Assembly (NCBI GenBank): GCA_964036195.1
Contig: OZ038460.1
Span: 7,567,504 to 7,631,503 of the forward strand
DNA length: 64,000 nucleotides
Origin: Sphaerolaimus hirsutus
Taxonomy: Eukaryota; Nematoda; Chromadorea; Monhysterida; Sphaerolaimidae
Direction of reading: 5' to 3'
A program made the position numbers and the translations under genes. Below the pieces are notes generated by a model. That model saw only the letters and a program-made list of their open reading frames with translations, was not told the origin of the DNA and did no database searches. This document shows, in pieces, positions 1 through 12,778 of the stretch. Within the stretch, counting starts at the first letter, position 1; each line of letters begins with the position of its first letter.

Positions 1-2434
1 TATAGCGAAAGCAAAACAGGCGGAACAAAAAGTTTAAATAAGATCGAGTGCAAAAGGCACGGACAGATGGTGTGCATATTATGGCGGTCAACATCAAGGG
101 ATAAATCGGATCATGCAATGTCACTTTTTTGACACGGCAAAGTATTCGAGCATGGCAATGTATTTTTCAGATGCTCTACAGACCCGCCAAAGTAATCGAG
201 CAAGCCAATGTGAATGAACACGTCAATAAGATCGAAGAAATACGGTATAGGTATGAAAATAGCGATTTTGAGCGAAAATTAGGGTATAGTTTCCCAAAAA
301 TCGCTCCAGATAGGTAGATAGCTGGCCGATTGGGGGGAGGGGTTTAGGGGATAGTAGCCCAAAATTTTGCCTCCGGGATAGATAGATAGCTGAGCGGCCT
401 CTGGAATAGATAGATAGCTGGGCGATTTGGGGGGGGAACCCCCCCTTTCCTACCCCTGACTAGTGTGTGTGACAAGATATAATTGATGACAATTTTTGAT
501 GTCAACTTTATGACAAGTTATAATTAGTTACATTCTCTGTACAGCATCAACTTCGGTCAATAGACAATAGTGATTATGTATATTGGATAGGGTTGGCACT
601 AGGGTCGAAACGGAATCCCGATCCCGATCCCAAAACATTTCGGGATTTGGTGGTCCCGATCCCGATCCTGAAACCTCAATCCTGATCCCGATCCCGAAAT
701 CTCAAAAGCCAATCCCGATCCCGATCCAGAAACTTTCAAAATCACAATCCCGATCCCGAAAAAATTTATACAATCCCGATCCCGATCCCAGAAAATTTGG
801 TCAACCTCATTAAATGCCCTTTTTGCATTAATAAATTTTAACCAATGTCCACTTTATGCCTCTTTTCTGGCATCCAGACGTGTTTTTGAGCCTGTTTTGT
901 GAAAACATTGGCAAAAAACGTGTATATTAGAATGTTTTCAAAAATGCCATTACCGATCCTGAAAAATGCCAATCCCGATCCCGAAAGGTCAATCCCGATC
1001 CCGAAATCTCAAAAACCAATCCCGATCCCGATACCAAAAGGTCAATCCCGATCCGATCCCGAGATCTCAAAAACCAATCCTCGTTTATCTTTGCATTTCA
1101 GCATTTGAGATTTTATCCTATTGCTGAATGTTTCCGCATGAAAAAGTGTATGCATCTTTTGAATGCTGAAATACATGCTGAATTGACAAACCGCCTAATT
1201 TTCAAGAGTACGGACGATTTGAGTTCAGCAAGTTTTTTTCTATTCAGCATTTAATTCGGCATTTGTCAAAAACGTGCGTATGCCGAATATTTCGGCTTCA
1301 GTGTGCGTAGCGCCAACCTCTAGTGACTTGGCAGCTTGCCAGATCTTGCTGAAGCATGCCAAGGAGATTTAACGCAACAGATTTTCATAAAAATATGAAA
1401 AATTCATTGCGGTTACATATATCAGGCTGTAAACTAAGTTTCTTATATTTTTTGAAATCTCATAGAAATGCACATTCCTGCGTCCCATTTTGTTGTACAT
1501 TGGCCGAATTTTATGCCCTTCGAGTATGTTGGGGTTTAGGGTCTGGGCTATGGCGAACTGTTTTGGTTTGCTCGAATAATCCCCCAGTCCCGAGATAAGG
1601 GGGTCTATAAAAAGGTGGTCATTTTGCACGGATGATCTGCACATTGACTTTCAAGCTTTATAACTTGCCCATTTCTGGGCCGATTTGGATCATTCGACAC
1701 TTAAAATTATCGGGACAACAAGAAGATTCCATTTTTGCAGTCGGATTAGTGATGTCTAAATTGCGTATGCCGATTTGACCCGGTTTTTGAACATGAAAAA
1801 ATGATTTTTCAACATGCTATCATATACTTTAGGCAACGAGAATTCATCTAAAACAAAAATGAGTTCAATATCTTTTTCCAATCAAAAGTTATAGCACTTT
1901 GAACTTTCACCTACCGCTCATAAAATAACCGCATGAAGAACAGTGCATATAGATAATCAGAACATAAAAATGAAATCTACAGGTCCTTATGATCATTTTA
2001 AGCATTCATGGCAGAGAAATGACCGAAGAAATGATTAAAAAATATAAGAAACTTAGTTTACACCCTCATATTATTAACGTACCTATTCACAACAATAAAC
2101 TTCCATTTTTTCACAAAAACCAATCAACGCTGCAGTAAATTCATTTTCAAAATGTATTTTGGAACCCAATGAAAAGTACTCAGCGGGGATGTGATGTCAC
2201 TCAAAACTAAAAAAATCCAAAGTTTAAATGAACTTTAATACCAGATTATATAGTGACACGCCTCTTCCCACCCCCCGCGTACAAAGTGTCCAATACAAAC
2301 CAAAGGTTACCAAGGGAAAACTAAAAATGGTGGGAAAACAGAATTTGTTTAATTTAGGTTTTTTTTAAAATGGTAACCAATTCAAGAGTCTTTTATTTGA
2401 CACCGATGTTCAGAGCTTATAAAGGTTTCCCAAC
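1..2434. repeat. Gene-free left edge filled with transposon debris
   Basis: No conserved exon was found on either strand. Positions 300-450 carry the GATAGATAGCTG / G-tract repeat seen at many other places in the window. Positions 600-1090 carry arrays of GATCCC units beginning with TAGGGTCGAAACGG, the same left end as the elements at 32683 and 34302, but no matching right end is visible, so this copy looks truncated. Positions 1480-1760 match a dispersed repeat also present at 22950-23200 (shared CCCCCAGTCCCGAGATAAGG). If the M4 peptidase gene continues leftward, this stretch would be intronic. Confidence 0.6.
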
Positions 2435-3090
2435 TAGGGTTGGCCGATGTTTTTTTAAACGTTTTTTTTAAACGTTTTTTTTTAAACATGACGTCTGAAA
2501 TGTTTGTTTTTTTTAAACATCGGCTGAAATTTTTAGTACTAAGCACTAGGTATTTTGCATAATTTTTGCGCGCAATTTCACACACAAATTGACATTGGTG
2601 GTTGTTTTCATTGGTTTTGTGGCATTTTTAGTATCAAAGTATCCATTTCTTTGTGCTACCATGGGTTAATAAGCCGTCATATGTTGCTGTAGTATATAAT
2701 ATTGAGGTAATGTGCTTCCATGTACCTCCACAGTGTGTAACTTCACTCCCAAGGTAACAACCTCCTTTTATAACCTTGTTTGATCACTATTCCGTGCCAA
2801 ACTTTACCTGAAGTCACGAACATTCGACTATAAGGCGATATACGGACGATATGTCGATGAAAAATGGATATTTTTGACACAATGACCACTTACAATGCTA
2901 TCGCATGGCTCCACAGACATTATATGGTCATATATAACATCACAGAGTATTGCCACTGTCTGATATACCTATATATGTTGACACCAGGTCATATCTAGGA
3001 GCTTTTAAAAAAAACGTTTTTTATCTAAAAAAAACGTTTTTTTTATAAAAAAACATCGAGTTAAAAAAACGTTGTTTTTTTCCAACCCTA
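2435..3090. mobile_element. hAT-like nonautonomous element, 8-bp TSD
   Basis: The element starts TAGGGTTGGCCGATG and ends with CCAACCCTA, so its short ends are inverted. It is flanked by the perfect 8-bp direct repeat TTCCCAAC (2427-2434 and 3091-3098). Eight-base target duplications with TAGGG-type ends are typical of hAT transposons. Both inner ends consist of alternating A and T runs around AAACG, giving a foldback structure. No transposase is encoded, so it is a passenger element. Confidence 0.8.
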
Positions 3091-3296
3091 TTCCCAACCA
3101 CTCAAAATTGGTGTAAAAATCGCATGGTTTTATTATTGGCATTTGGCACGCTTCAAACGTGAGACATAAAAAACTGCGCGTGCAGAATGTCACGTCGCTG
3201 GAGTTTTTGCACATAGGTATACTCGTTAAAAGTGAAAAGCGAATCTAGAATTTAAGCGATTTGGCATCTAAACGACTTGAAGCATCGGTAACTGAC

Positions 3297-6200
3297 CACG
3301 TATTGTAATACTGAAGCAGTTGGCTAGCAAACGCGTGCAAATCGTTCAACGGACTGTAACCACCATTGTTGCTTTGATCTGCGTCCTGCAGTGCAATACA
3401 CGAAGGTTACAAATATACACTACTACCGTATTACCTCGAATTACCCCCCTCAAATTAGGCTGAGGAAATTATAACCCCCCTCGAGATACCCCCTAAAATT
3501 GTGTGTAGAGAGAACGTACATGACAAATACCGCAGTTTGTGATCTGTACAATGCAGAACACCCGTTAAAACCGATGATTGAGTGACGTTAGGGTTTATGT
3601 GTAATTACAGTTATATATGCCTATAAACACATATACATCTATGTAATTGTTTGATTTATCTACGTCTGAGTATGGGGAATTTCCAAAAATTTCTGGCGAA
3701 ATAATAGACCCCCCCCCCTCGAATTCTTGGTAATACGGTAAATATATTCTTGACGAAGTCATGTAATGACGCAAACAGACATTGTCATAACACGGGAACG
3801 AGTAGGGTTGTTCCCCATAATATGGGTACGTGGACTGACGTCGATCAAACACTCGCAACTCGTCCGTTTGTAGACTGCACATGCCGTTCTGCTCCAACAC
3901 CTGCACCCATCGAAGTAAATTTAATCGCAGCATAACAAACTATGGCGACGACCCATCCATAGGCATGTAAACCCGCTGTGTAATTTTTTGGGCTACTTTC
4001 TCCTGAGCCCCCCACATCGTTCAGCTTTTTATCTAATTACGTGGAGCAAAATTTTGAGCGACATCTCCAAAATTTTCACTCAAAATTTTTTTTTTCTTGT
4101 TGAATTTAGCCAATTCCCACCTTAAAATCTCTATTTTGGAACATAAACATGGTTATATACCTATTTTAGCTATATTTTACCTACATGCCGAGCGGGTTTA
4201 CATGTCTACAGGCACAGGGCTATTGCGACAACCAGACGCACTTCAAGTGTGTGTTCAAAATCTTTGTTCGGGTTTCCGCCGATGCCAGTCGCGGTGGCGC
4301 TTTCTGCAAGAGAAATGGCAACACTTCTGCGCCACCAAATTGACAACAACGTAAATTTCGACACCTACGAAGGATGCTAAAAGTTATCAGAAGTCGCCCT
4401 GTCTCCACATCCCAGATCCAGTTCTCAGCGAGCAGCCTATCGTCCAGTCCACGAGGCTTCGAATTGCCGCGGGGCTTCTTTGCGCGGTCGAAATAAACCA
4501 ACACAGCCAGCTGAGACAGCGGAATCGTGCGAAAGTGGCAGCGCTTTTAACACATTGTTGTTTAAACGTATTTATATTTACTCGAAAAATACGTATACCT
4601 ACTCGCGTACTGAGTAAATAAATACGTTTACGTTTTCCCGGAAAAAATACCGGTGCCAATCTTTACGCGTACTTTTAAAAAGTATGCGACTCCCGAAAAC
4701 GTGTTTTAATGGGCGTTTAGACATTGCCCTTAACTCGAAAATAATAATAATAATATAATAGCATAATAGCCTTATAAAAATAGCATTATAGCCTAATAAT
4801 TATAGCATAATATAATAGGAAAAAAGCTAGTTTCGACCCATTTTGCTATACTAGCATTTCTGAGCTGGGTAATAGCTGTATAACAGCATATCATATTCCT
4901 GATCCAAAGAAATACTTATCAAGAGAAAAATACATATAACACATCTTTGAAATTTTCCAAGGTAAAATTGAAAAAAACACACTTACTTTTACGTTTTCTG
5001 TGAGAAAAAGCTCGCTTTTACGTTTTCCCCGAAAGAAAAGTAATTTACTCACCTTTTACACAGTGTAAAAGTAAAATTTTTACTTTATTTTCCCAGTACT
5101 CAGCGATGAGTAAAATAAAGATACTTTACATTCACGTTTACTTTGAAAAAAGATCAGTACTTTTGACATCTCTGTTTTAACACAACGTCAGAACTCACAG
5201 CAACGGAATCAGATTGTTTATCCACGTAGATGATCGGCTCGCCATCAAAACGCGCATTCGGAATCCTACGCAAGAACTATTTACGTGAGCGCGTACATTA
5301 GCATAAAAAAACAGGAAAGTTGTGATACATGTACAGAAATATTTGGGCACTGCGGCGCGACAAACCAACTCCCAAAAAACATCTACCATCTAAGCAAGTG
5401 GGAAACACAGACTTGGCACCCAACCAACCTTACACCACGGTCGACCAAACTTTTCCTGGTTTCGCGAATGTACCTGTTGACGGCGCTGCGCAGCCGGCCG
5501 CGGTTCATGTCCGCCAGCACGTGGTTCAGGTCGAGCGCCACAAAGCCGGTCTGGTGTGCAAATATTATACTCGGCTGACATGATACTCTGCCCTCGCACT
5601 CACGTATGTCTCACGTTGGAAGCGTGCCAATGATGCCAAGCATGCGATTTTTGTATAAAAGATGGAAAAATCTTTGTTGTGAATAAGTTCACGCGTAGCA
5701 TTATGACTTTTTTTCAACTTTTTATGAAAATCGCATGCGTAAAAAAATAGTGGGCACGCTTCCAGCTGGAACCACGCGTGCAGGGTGTAAAGTAACTGGA
5801 GTATATTTACATCCATGCAAAACATACACATCCTCTTTACACCAAACCTATTTTTTTGTGAATATATTCTGCTGACGACGCACCTTACAATGAAATCTAT
5901 CTAAATAAAGGAACAGACATCACCTAACATTGCCCCCACTTTTCAAATTATTTGGTGCAGAATTTATCAAGAGACCTTATTCATAAAAATATGGTATAGT
6001 ACCAGGGGTCTCCAAGATTTTGACCCTCCGGGGGGTTTGGATAGATAGCTGAGCGGCCTCCGGAATAGATAGATAGCTGGAAAAGATTTTTGGGTGTGGT
6101 TTGGGGGGGGGGTTGCAGGGGTTCGATATATAGGCTTTTTCAGGGTGTAGGAGGAAGAAAAGGGAGAAACATCGCAAAACGTAGGTGTAAAATAGCTTAA

Positions 6201-7409
6201 AATGGGTATGCAAAGGCATATATAGTACTAAAAATAGGTAAAAAGGAACAATAACTAGTGATTTTGGAGGTGAAAATCTACCAAAAGGTATGAAAAATGT
6301 GATTTTGAGCGATGATTGGGTTATAGTTTCTCAAAAATCGCACCAGATAGGTAGATAGCTGAGCGATTGGGGGGGGGGGTGTGAGGGGGTAGTAGTCCAT
6401 AATTTTGCTTCCGGTATAGATATAACTGGGCAGTTGGGTGGGGTAACACCCCCCAACCCCCCCCCCCTTGGAGACCCCTGTCCAGTTGATTGTTTAGCGT
6501 TCTGCCCCCCCCCCCTCCCAGTATAACTTGGAATCGAGTCGCGGGCAAGCGCACGCTCCGACCGCCGCTCAGCTCGAACCTGTTCACCCGGTCCAGCTTA
6601 GTCACGGTGCGCGCCTGCATCAGTGTTCAATAAATACACATACAAAATCAAAACAAATAGGTAACCGATCATTAACTATCCAACAAACAGGTAGTTTTTC
6701 GTCAAGGACGTCCGCCCCGAAAACGCGCACATTCTTGTGGTACTGCTGCATGCGCACAGACTGCCCATGTCCTCTGGAATGCTTCAGCTTGAATGAGTCA
6801 CCTGCAAATGGGAAGTGGACAGGGCGATGAACAAAGGATGTTAAATCCATGGTGTTGGAGAAAGTCAGCGTCATGTCTAGTGATCGAAACAGCGCAAAGA
6901 CTTTGGCGCCAAGCGCTTTTTCGACACCCAGCGCCAATCGCCGGAGGGGACACGGTGCTTTTTGCTTTGGCGCTAGCACCAGTCCTTTTGCTCCTGGCGC
7001 CACGAAAAAATAGCGCCAAGCGCCAAACCGCTTTTAATGGGCACGGCGTAGCGTCAAGCGCCATGGAGCTTTTGCATAACTAGTAACGTCATGTCACGCA
7101 GCGCCAAAAGTCATGTAAAATGCCCTGTAAAATGGGAAACTAGTTTGTCATTTTACATGACTTTTGACAATTTACACGGGATCTGACATTTTACAGGGTC
7201 CCGGAGTGGCACCAAGTCGCACACAGACCTTGCGCATCTTCATCGGTGAGCAGGGCGCCGCGTCGGAGAGCATCGGCCGCGTTGGCGACCTTGTCCTTGG
7301 CGCGCCCGTTGTTCTTCGCGTTGGCCACCTTCCGCTTGCTGTACGGCCTCTTGCTGCACACCAAAGCGGACAGGCACAACAGGACACAAAGGGAGAGGAG
7401 GGTTTTCAT
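3297..7409 (-). CDS. Secreted M4 (thermolysin-like) metallopeptidase, 3' part missing
   Basis: A zinc endopeptidase precursor assembled from nine exons in phase: 7409-7229, 6801-6689, 6614-6528, 5550-5474, 5265-5199, 4510-4369, 4303-4242, 3900-3840, 3378-3297. The ATG at 7409 starts a signal peptide (MKTLLSLCVLLCLSALVCS). An in-frame ATG at 7457 would give a longer, less typical start. Exon 2 has the propeptide (FTP) pattern QQYHKNVRVFGADV. Exons 6-7 give the end of the propeptide and the start of the mature enzyme, with WDVETG then ATGIGGNP. Exon 9 has GGYSPLNDLHAFASQLLQYY, the M4 segment that precedes the catalytic helix. The HExxH zinc site is not in the window, so the gene either continues beyond base 1 or is broken. 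The exon 8/9 junction is the least certain. An M4 domain is recognised from these motifs; M36 is a weaker alternative. High-GC exons sit in AT-rich, transposon-filled introns. Confidence 0.75.
3424..3740. mobile_element. TACCGTATT-type palindromic element
   Basis: Begins TACCGTATTACCTCGAATTA and ends GGTAATACGGTA, with poly-C/poly-G tracts next to each end and a short AT-rich centre. It lies in the intron between exons 8 and 9 of the M4 peptidase gene. See the copy at 18736 for the target-site evidence of this family. Confidence 0.6.
6003..6480. mobile_element. CAGGGGTCTCCAAG-type inverted-end element
   Basis: Starts CAGGGGTCTCCAAG and ends CTTGGAGACCCCTG, an exact inverted pair. It is packed with GATAGATAGCTG units and G tracts. 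It belongs to the same family as 44108-44596, which has a perfect 8-bp target duplication; here the flanks do not show a clean one. It is intronic to the M4 peptidase gene. Confidence 0.65.
6890..7080. mobile_element. Degraded GCGCCA-palindrome element
   Basis: GCGCCAAGCGCC-type units run between TAGTGATCGAAA on the left and GCTTTTGCATAACTA on the right, the decayed ends of the element at 24866-25775. Flanks GTCATGTC and GTAACGTC agree at 6 of 8 bases and may be the remains of a target duplication. Confidence 0.5.
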
Positions 7410-7534
7410 GACGGTTGAAAAGATGGTTAACGAAGTTCGCAGATGGAATACTTGCACTGGACCCGAGAATCAGGTGCAAAATGGAAACCAGTTTGTTACG
7501 GACTTTCTTTTTTTTGAAAAGTGATCGTGTCATA

Positions 7535-7990
7535 TGGAAACTTGGCTCACGTCCAAGTTACCCAAGCGATTTGACCCACGTTTCAGTCCGAGCGATTTTA
7601 TCATTTTTTTGGCTTAAAATCGCTCAAATTGCCAATTTTGCCAATATTCGTGTTCACAATCGCTATTTTTGTCGATATATATGGTTATATACCTATTTTT
7701 GTTTTATTTATAGCGATGGAAAATTTTTGGCCGGCTGCCAAGTTGCTCTTCTCGGTCGGTGCTCTTCTAAAAAAGGAAAAGTGCCCGTATTTTTTGAAAT
7801 TGCTATAAACAAAAATAAAATCTGGTAAAAATAGGTATATAACCATATAATATACAAAAATAGCGATTATAAAGATAAAAATTAGCAAAATGGGGCATGT
7901 TTTAGCGATGTTGAGCAAAATATTAGGGAAACATCGCTCGGACTTGAACATGGGTCAAATCGCTTGTGTAAGTTGTCCACTGGAACAAGT
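7535..7990. repeat. Foldback repeat upstream of the M4 peptidase gene
   Basis: Two inverted arms of about 50 bases, around 7551-7605 and 7930-7980, share GCGATTTGACCCA and its complement TGGGTCAAATCGC. The AT-rich centre contains ATAGCGAT-type words. No coding content is seen. It occupies the region where the promoter of the M4 gene would be expected. Confidence 0.55.
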
Positions 7991-8753
7991 CATCATACGT
8001 GACCCGATCACTGAAAAAAAGTCCCTGACTTGACGATCAGGGGAACGAAGCAAAGTTGTTTGGCGACACTTCGCAAACTAAAATTAAAACGAGAATATCG
8101 TCAAGCGTTGGTTACCCGATGTGTGTCTGAACGACGCCAAACAGAAAACGACGCCATTGAAACGAGCCAAGCACTGCGGAAGTGCAGGTAGTCTCCAGAA
8201 ACAATGTTTTTTTAAACATTTTGCTGCCATTGACAAATTGACTTCCTTCTTGACGTGTCGCTTAAATATAAATTGACTTCTATCTTTACTTATCACTTAT
8301 AATTTGATTTTCTTGACTCACAAATTGACTTATCTCTTCTTTGTCACTATAAATTGACACTTTTTACTTGTGTCTTCACTTAGAAATACCTCTTGACGTT
8401 TTTACTTTTTTAAAGAAATTTGACAGAAAATACCTGCTGACTTTTTACTGACTCTTTCCACGTTCAAAACTGAAATTACTTATCACCTAGGTATAAGCTT
8501 TTTTACTTTTCCACCTGCGGAGTCGGCACCTGGGCCCTAGGGCAGAGTTGTTAAAAGTACTGTACTTTTCTCAAAGTAAAGTTTTTTTATTTTACACACA
8601 GCCGAGTTCAAAACGTAAAGTATTTTTTAAATACTTTTACACTGCGTAAAACGTGCGTAAAATACTTTTTCCCAGAGAAAACGTAAAAATTAGTATTTTT
8701 CCAAGGAAAACGTAAAAAATGGGTATTTTTCTCACAGAAAACGGAAAAGAGGG

Positions 8754-9172
8754 TACCGTATTTCCTCGAAATACCCCCAGGGGGTTTATTTTTTCAGAGT
8801 GACATTTTTGAGGGGGGGGGTATTTCGAGGGGGGGTTAATTATTTCGCCAGAAATTTTTTTAAATCCCAGTACTAATTCGTCGTTTGTAACGTACGGAGA
8901 CGTAGAAAATTTCAACGATAATCGACAAGAATAAGTGTTTATATACTAATATAAGAAAATATGTAGATGGTATAAACACTGTTTTAGCATAACACAGTGA
9001 TTGTTTTAACGTGTGTTCTGCATTGCCTGGATAACAAGCGGAAGCTTTAGTGATGTACGTTCTGTATACACTCAATTTGGGGGGGGGTATTTCGAGGGGG
9101 GTCTATTAATTCATAGTGCCCATTTTGACGGGGGTATTTCGAGGGGGGGGGGTAATTCGAGGAAATATGGTA
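8754..9172. mobile_element. TACCGTATT-type palindromic element
   Basis: Starts TACCGTATTTCCTCGAAATA and ends TTCGAGGAAATATGGTA. Inside are CCCCC/GGGGG tracts and an AT-rich core with CGTACGGAGACGTAGAAA. Family details are given at 18736. Confidence 0.65.
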
Positions 9173-9764
9173 TTTTTCACGCGAAAATAACGTAAAAATG
9201 AGTATTTTTTGCAATTTTGATGCTGAAATACATCAATGGTGTTTTTCTCCTGATCAGTATTTCTTAGAAAAATCGTCTGGCAAAATGATATTTTCTGCCC
9301 CCCTTAAAGTTACGTTTTCTGTACTCGCGTACTTAAAGTACGCGAGTAAGTGAGTACCGGTATTTTTTTCGGGAGGAAACGTAAACGTATTTACGCAGTA
9401 CGCGTTTACGCGTATTTTTCGAGTAAACGTAAATACGTTTTAACAACTGTGCCCTAGGGGCAATTCCGCAAGAAGCAAAGTTTTAACTTTTACCTAGGTA
9501 GTCAAATCAGCCGCACCGTTGTGTAAACTTTACTGGGAATATTTCAATCGTTAGAAAATACACGTTTGCAAAGCAAACAACAGATATTCAAAATGTTAAC
9601 AGACAATTTTTAAAAATAGTGGATAAATGGTTAAATGTGAATATTTAGCTACTTAGGCTGCCTGGAATAAGTGGCAGTGTGCATTTTCTGCCAGCTGAGA
9701 TAAAATCGGGTCAAGCCTATTAGGTATGCATGTTAACCCATTACGCATCTACGCCCGTTAAGCC

Positions 9765-10062
9765 GAGATTAGAGCTCAGCGTGATTTTGACGTAAAATGA
9801 CGACGTAAAATGACGTCGTAAAATAAATTATTTTTTTATACATGGGTGTGGATCATGCTACAGGTCTACAATTTTTTATGGATACTATATGAATCAATAC
9901 CTTAATCGTGTTCAGTACTGAGTTTTATCAGCCACAGCTAGAGCGAATTAAAAAAATCTTTTTTTTCATTTTACATCATCATTTTACATCAGGGAACTAA
10001 TTTTACATTTTATGTCAATGGTTGCATCATTTTACGTCAAAATCACGCTGAGCTCTAATCTC
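9765..10062. mobile_element. Inverted-repeat element ending GAGATTAGAGCTC
   Basis: Both ends carry GAGATTAGAGCTCAGCGTGA followed by TTTTGACGTAAAATGA, in inverted orientation, over about 36 bases. The middle is AT-rich with further TGACGTAAAA units. It is absent from the corresponding place in segment B (near 29390). Confidence 0.65.
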
Positions 10063-10737
10063 CGCTTTATAGACACATTATACCTGCAGGGGTAAGAAAG
10101 GGGGCAGGTTCCCCACCCCAAACAGTTATATATACCAGAGGCAAATTGTTTTCGTTACTTTTCCCTGAACAGAACCCCCCGAGCAAATTATCTGGCTTTC
10201 TAGCTATTTTGGATCGCTTTTGAGCTATTTTACCCAAATTTTCACCGAAAGACGTTAATTTTCATACATTTGATAACTTTTCACCTTTAAAATCACTAGG
10301 TCATGCGTTTTATTGCATATTTCAGCATGCCTGGTATGGTTAAATGCGTTCTGGTTCTGATGCATAATGGGTTTAGATGCGTAATGGCACAGGCCCATAA
10401 AATCAACCAGGTAAAATGTTGTTTTCTTAATGTTTAAAATAAATATAATGAAAAAGATACCTCTAATCTCGAATACAAACATAGCGGTGTCAAAAATTGC
10501 CAGAGCACTTTCCTGACATGTACACAAAATGTCATCAAGATGCGCTGAGACAGTCAGTCTTCGTTGCTGTAGGATGCATATCTAAGCCAATACTCAATAT
10601 ATTTATGGACTTTTAAAGAATATATTTTTGGACTTCCTATTTCTAATTTTCGCAGTATCGATGTCCCCCATTTTCCGACCTTATCGACAAAAACTTATTT
10701 TTTGAACGCGCTGCATTTTTCTACAGTCAAAAACACA

Positions 10738-12535
10738 GCTGTACGCCACGATGGAAAAAACACAGAAATTGAACACAGAAACTCATTGAGTTTCTGTGTT
10801 TTTGTTTTACACAGAAACACGGAAACTCATAAATTTTGAAAAACTCAAAACTCAAATGAGTTTTTTTTGGAGAACACAGAAAAGTTTTTTTTTGAGTTTT
10901 TGTGTTTTTTTCAGCGACGCGGTTGAATGCACATTAATTCAGTTAAACTAAACAAGATAAGATAAGCATGTATAGTACGTAAATATGTACATAATGTGTT
11001 CATATTTTATAATGGTACAAAAAGAAATTCAAGATGGCATGCACATCTCATGGTGGATTTGACAATTTAAGTTTTGATATTTAAGTATACCTTATTATAC
11101 TCGGCAGACATGATACTATACAATGAGTTGCATGATGTCATATCATGCACGCTGTATCCAACCAGTAGAACTCTGTTTTGGTGACTCGTGCTTACGCATA
11201 TACGGAATGAAACTATTCAATTGTGCCCGCACAATTCAAACCCCCGTCAAAGTGTAGTTGAGTTTTTTGGCATGATGCCATCCAAGCGTCGTCTGGATCT
11301 GAATAAATACAAAGCGGGAACGTTTTCTGAATTCAAAATTTTGAACGTAACAAGTTTTCGTCAAAATGAATCGATAGCGTGTAACTTTTCTAAATATGAA
11401 TTAGATTAAACGTAGGTAAACATATAATCAAAAATTTGCAGCACTTATCGTCACAAAAATCGGAGTAAACGAGTGCGTAAAGAACCGCACATTTTTATTT
11501 TCCTTCTTACTATCTTTATATTTTTTTTTATACTAAATTCCTTTCTCGTTCGCTCTACAAGAACAAAATATAACTTTCCAATTTTGTAGAATGATATGTC
11601 CGTCGACTACACATATTGACATATTTACGACCCCCTGTGCACCGTTTTTCTACCGTATTTAAGATGTATCGCACTTCGCGGTTCAGTAAGATGTTGAATT
11701 TCATTGACGCTCAGCGAAGCGAAACATAAGTGGACCAAACCTGTATAATATCATGTCTGCCGACTATACCTCGAATCAACCCCCCTTGAATTAACCCCCT
11801 CAAAATGGACTGGTGCGCCCCCCCCTCGAAATACCCCCCTCCGGGATGATGTACATCATGTATCCAATGTACATGATGTATTTATTACTGCTAATTTGAA
11901 TCGCAGCTACACATAGACTGTACTTGGTTGTGTAGCTACCTACATGTTTATTTCAAATATATCCTGTTTGTATGCATTTATAACCTGTTTTGGGTACGTA
12001 AACGCCTACTATTTTCTATGATCCTTACAAAACTTTCTGACGAAATAATAAACACCCGTGGGGGTATTTCGAGGTAATATGGTAGTTGTAGTTCAAATCA
12101 ATTCCGTAATCCTTCATACAGTGCATATCCATTGAAGAATTTTGAGGTATTATACTGCGTAAATTGTCGTTTCTGGGCATTTTGTTGCTGGTGTTGTGAT
12201 GTTGATGTCCTCATTGTGGACATTTTTATGGACTTTTTTGACACTTGAATGAATACACAAATGTTATGTGGGGTTAAAACATGTGCAAAACCAATATTTT
12301 ATAAGAAAACCACTGTTTCCAGATCGAAATGCTGTAAATCAAAATGTTTGGGGGGAAAATTCGAGTTTTTTAGGGGAAAAAAACTCAAAAAAACTAGAGT
12401 TTTTACAAAAAAGCACAGAAATAAAAACAGAGTTACTCAAGTTTTTTTCGAGAAAAAAACTCAAAACACAGGTATTCATTTAAAAAAAACTCAAAACACA
12501 AAGTGTTTTTTTTGGAGAACGTACCCATCGTTGGC
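10738..12535. mobile_element. A-specific insertion with GCTGTACG ends
   Basis: Relative to segment B (near 30375-30390), segment A holds about 1.8 kb extra here. Its ends, GCTGTACGCCACGATGG and CCATCGTTGGCTGTACG, are an imperfect inverted pair. Next to both ends are hairpin words built from ACTCAAAA/GAGTTTTT and CACAGAAA. A TACCGTATT-type element (about 11766-12084) is nested inside. The 73-codon open frame at 11188 is not recognisable as a gene. Confidence 0.5.
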
Positions 12536-12778
12536 TGTACGTCCATATGGAGAAAGTACTTCGGTGATCTTCGGCGCAGTTATGTGTATTGTGAAAAAAC
12601 GTCAAATTCCCATAATTTTCGGAAACCCAAACAAAAAGAGAAACTGGTGGAACATTTTAGTGGGAAATGACATGCAATTTTTTTCATGGGGCTCATACTC
12701 ACTTGTTTTACAAGGTTTCAGTGACGAGGTGGATATAACAGAAATTTTGAACATTATTTGACAGTACTACAGTACTAA

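Noticed and set aside
583..1108. Open frames reading RSRSQ / PDPDPE / IPIPK repeats as a low-complexity protein
   Set aside because: Produced by the GATCCC array of a truncated transposon; no conserved protein, and the frame changes between copies.
1..3296. Search for the HExxH exon of the M4 peptidase on the minus strand
   Set aside because: No HExxH or downstream zinc-ligand motif was found; the region consists of identifiable transposon fragments.
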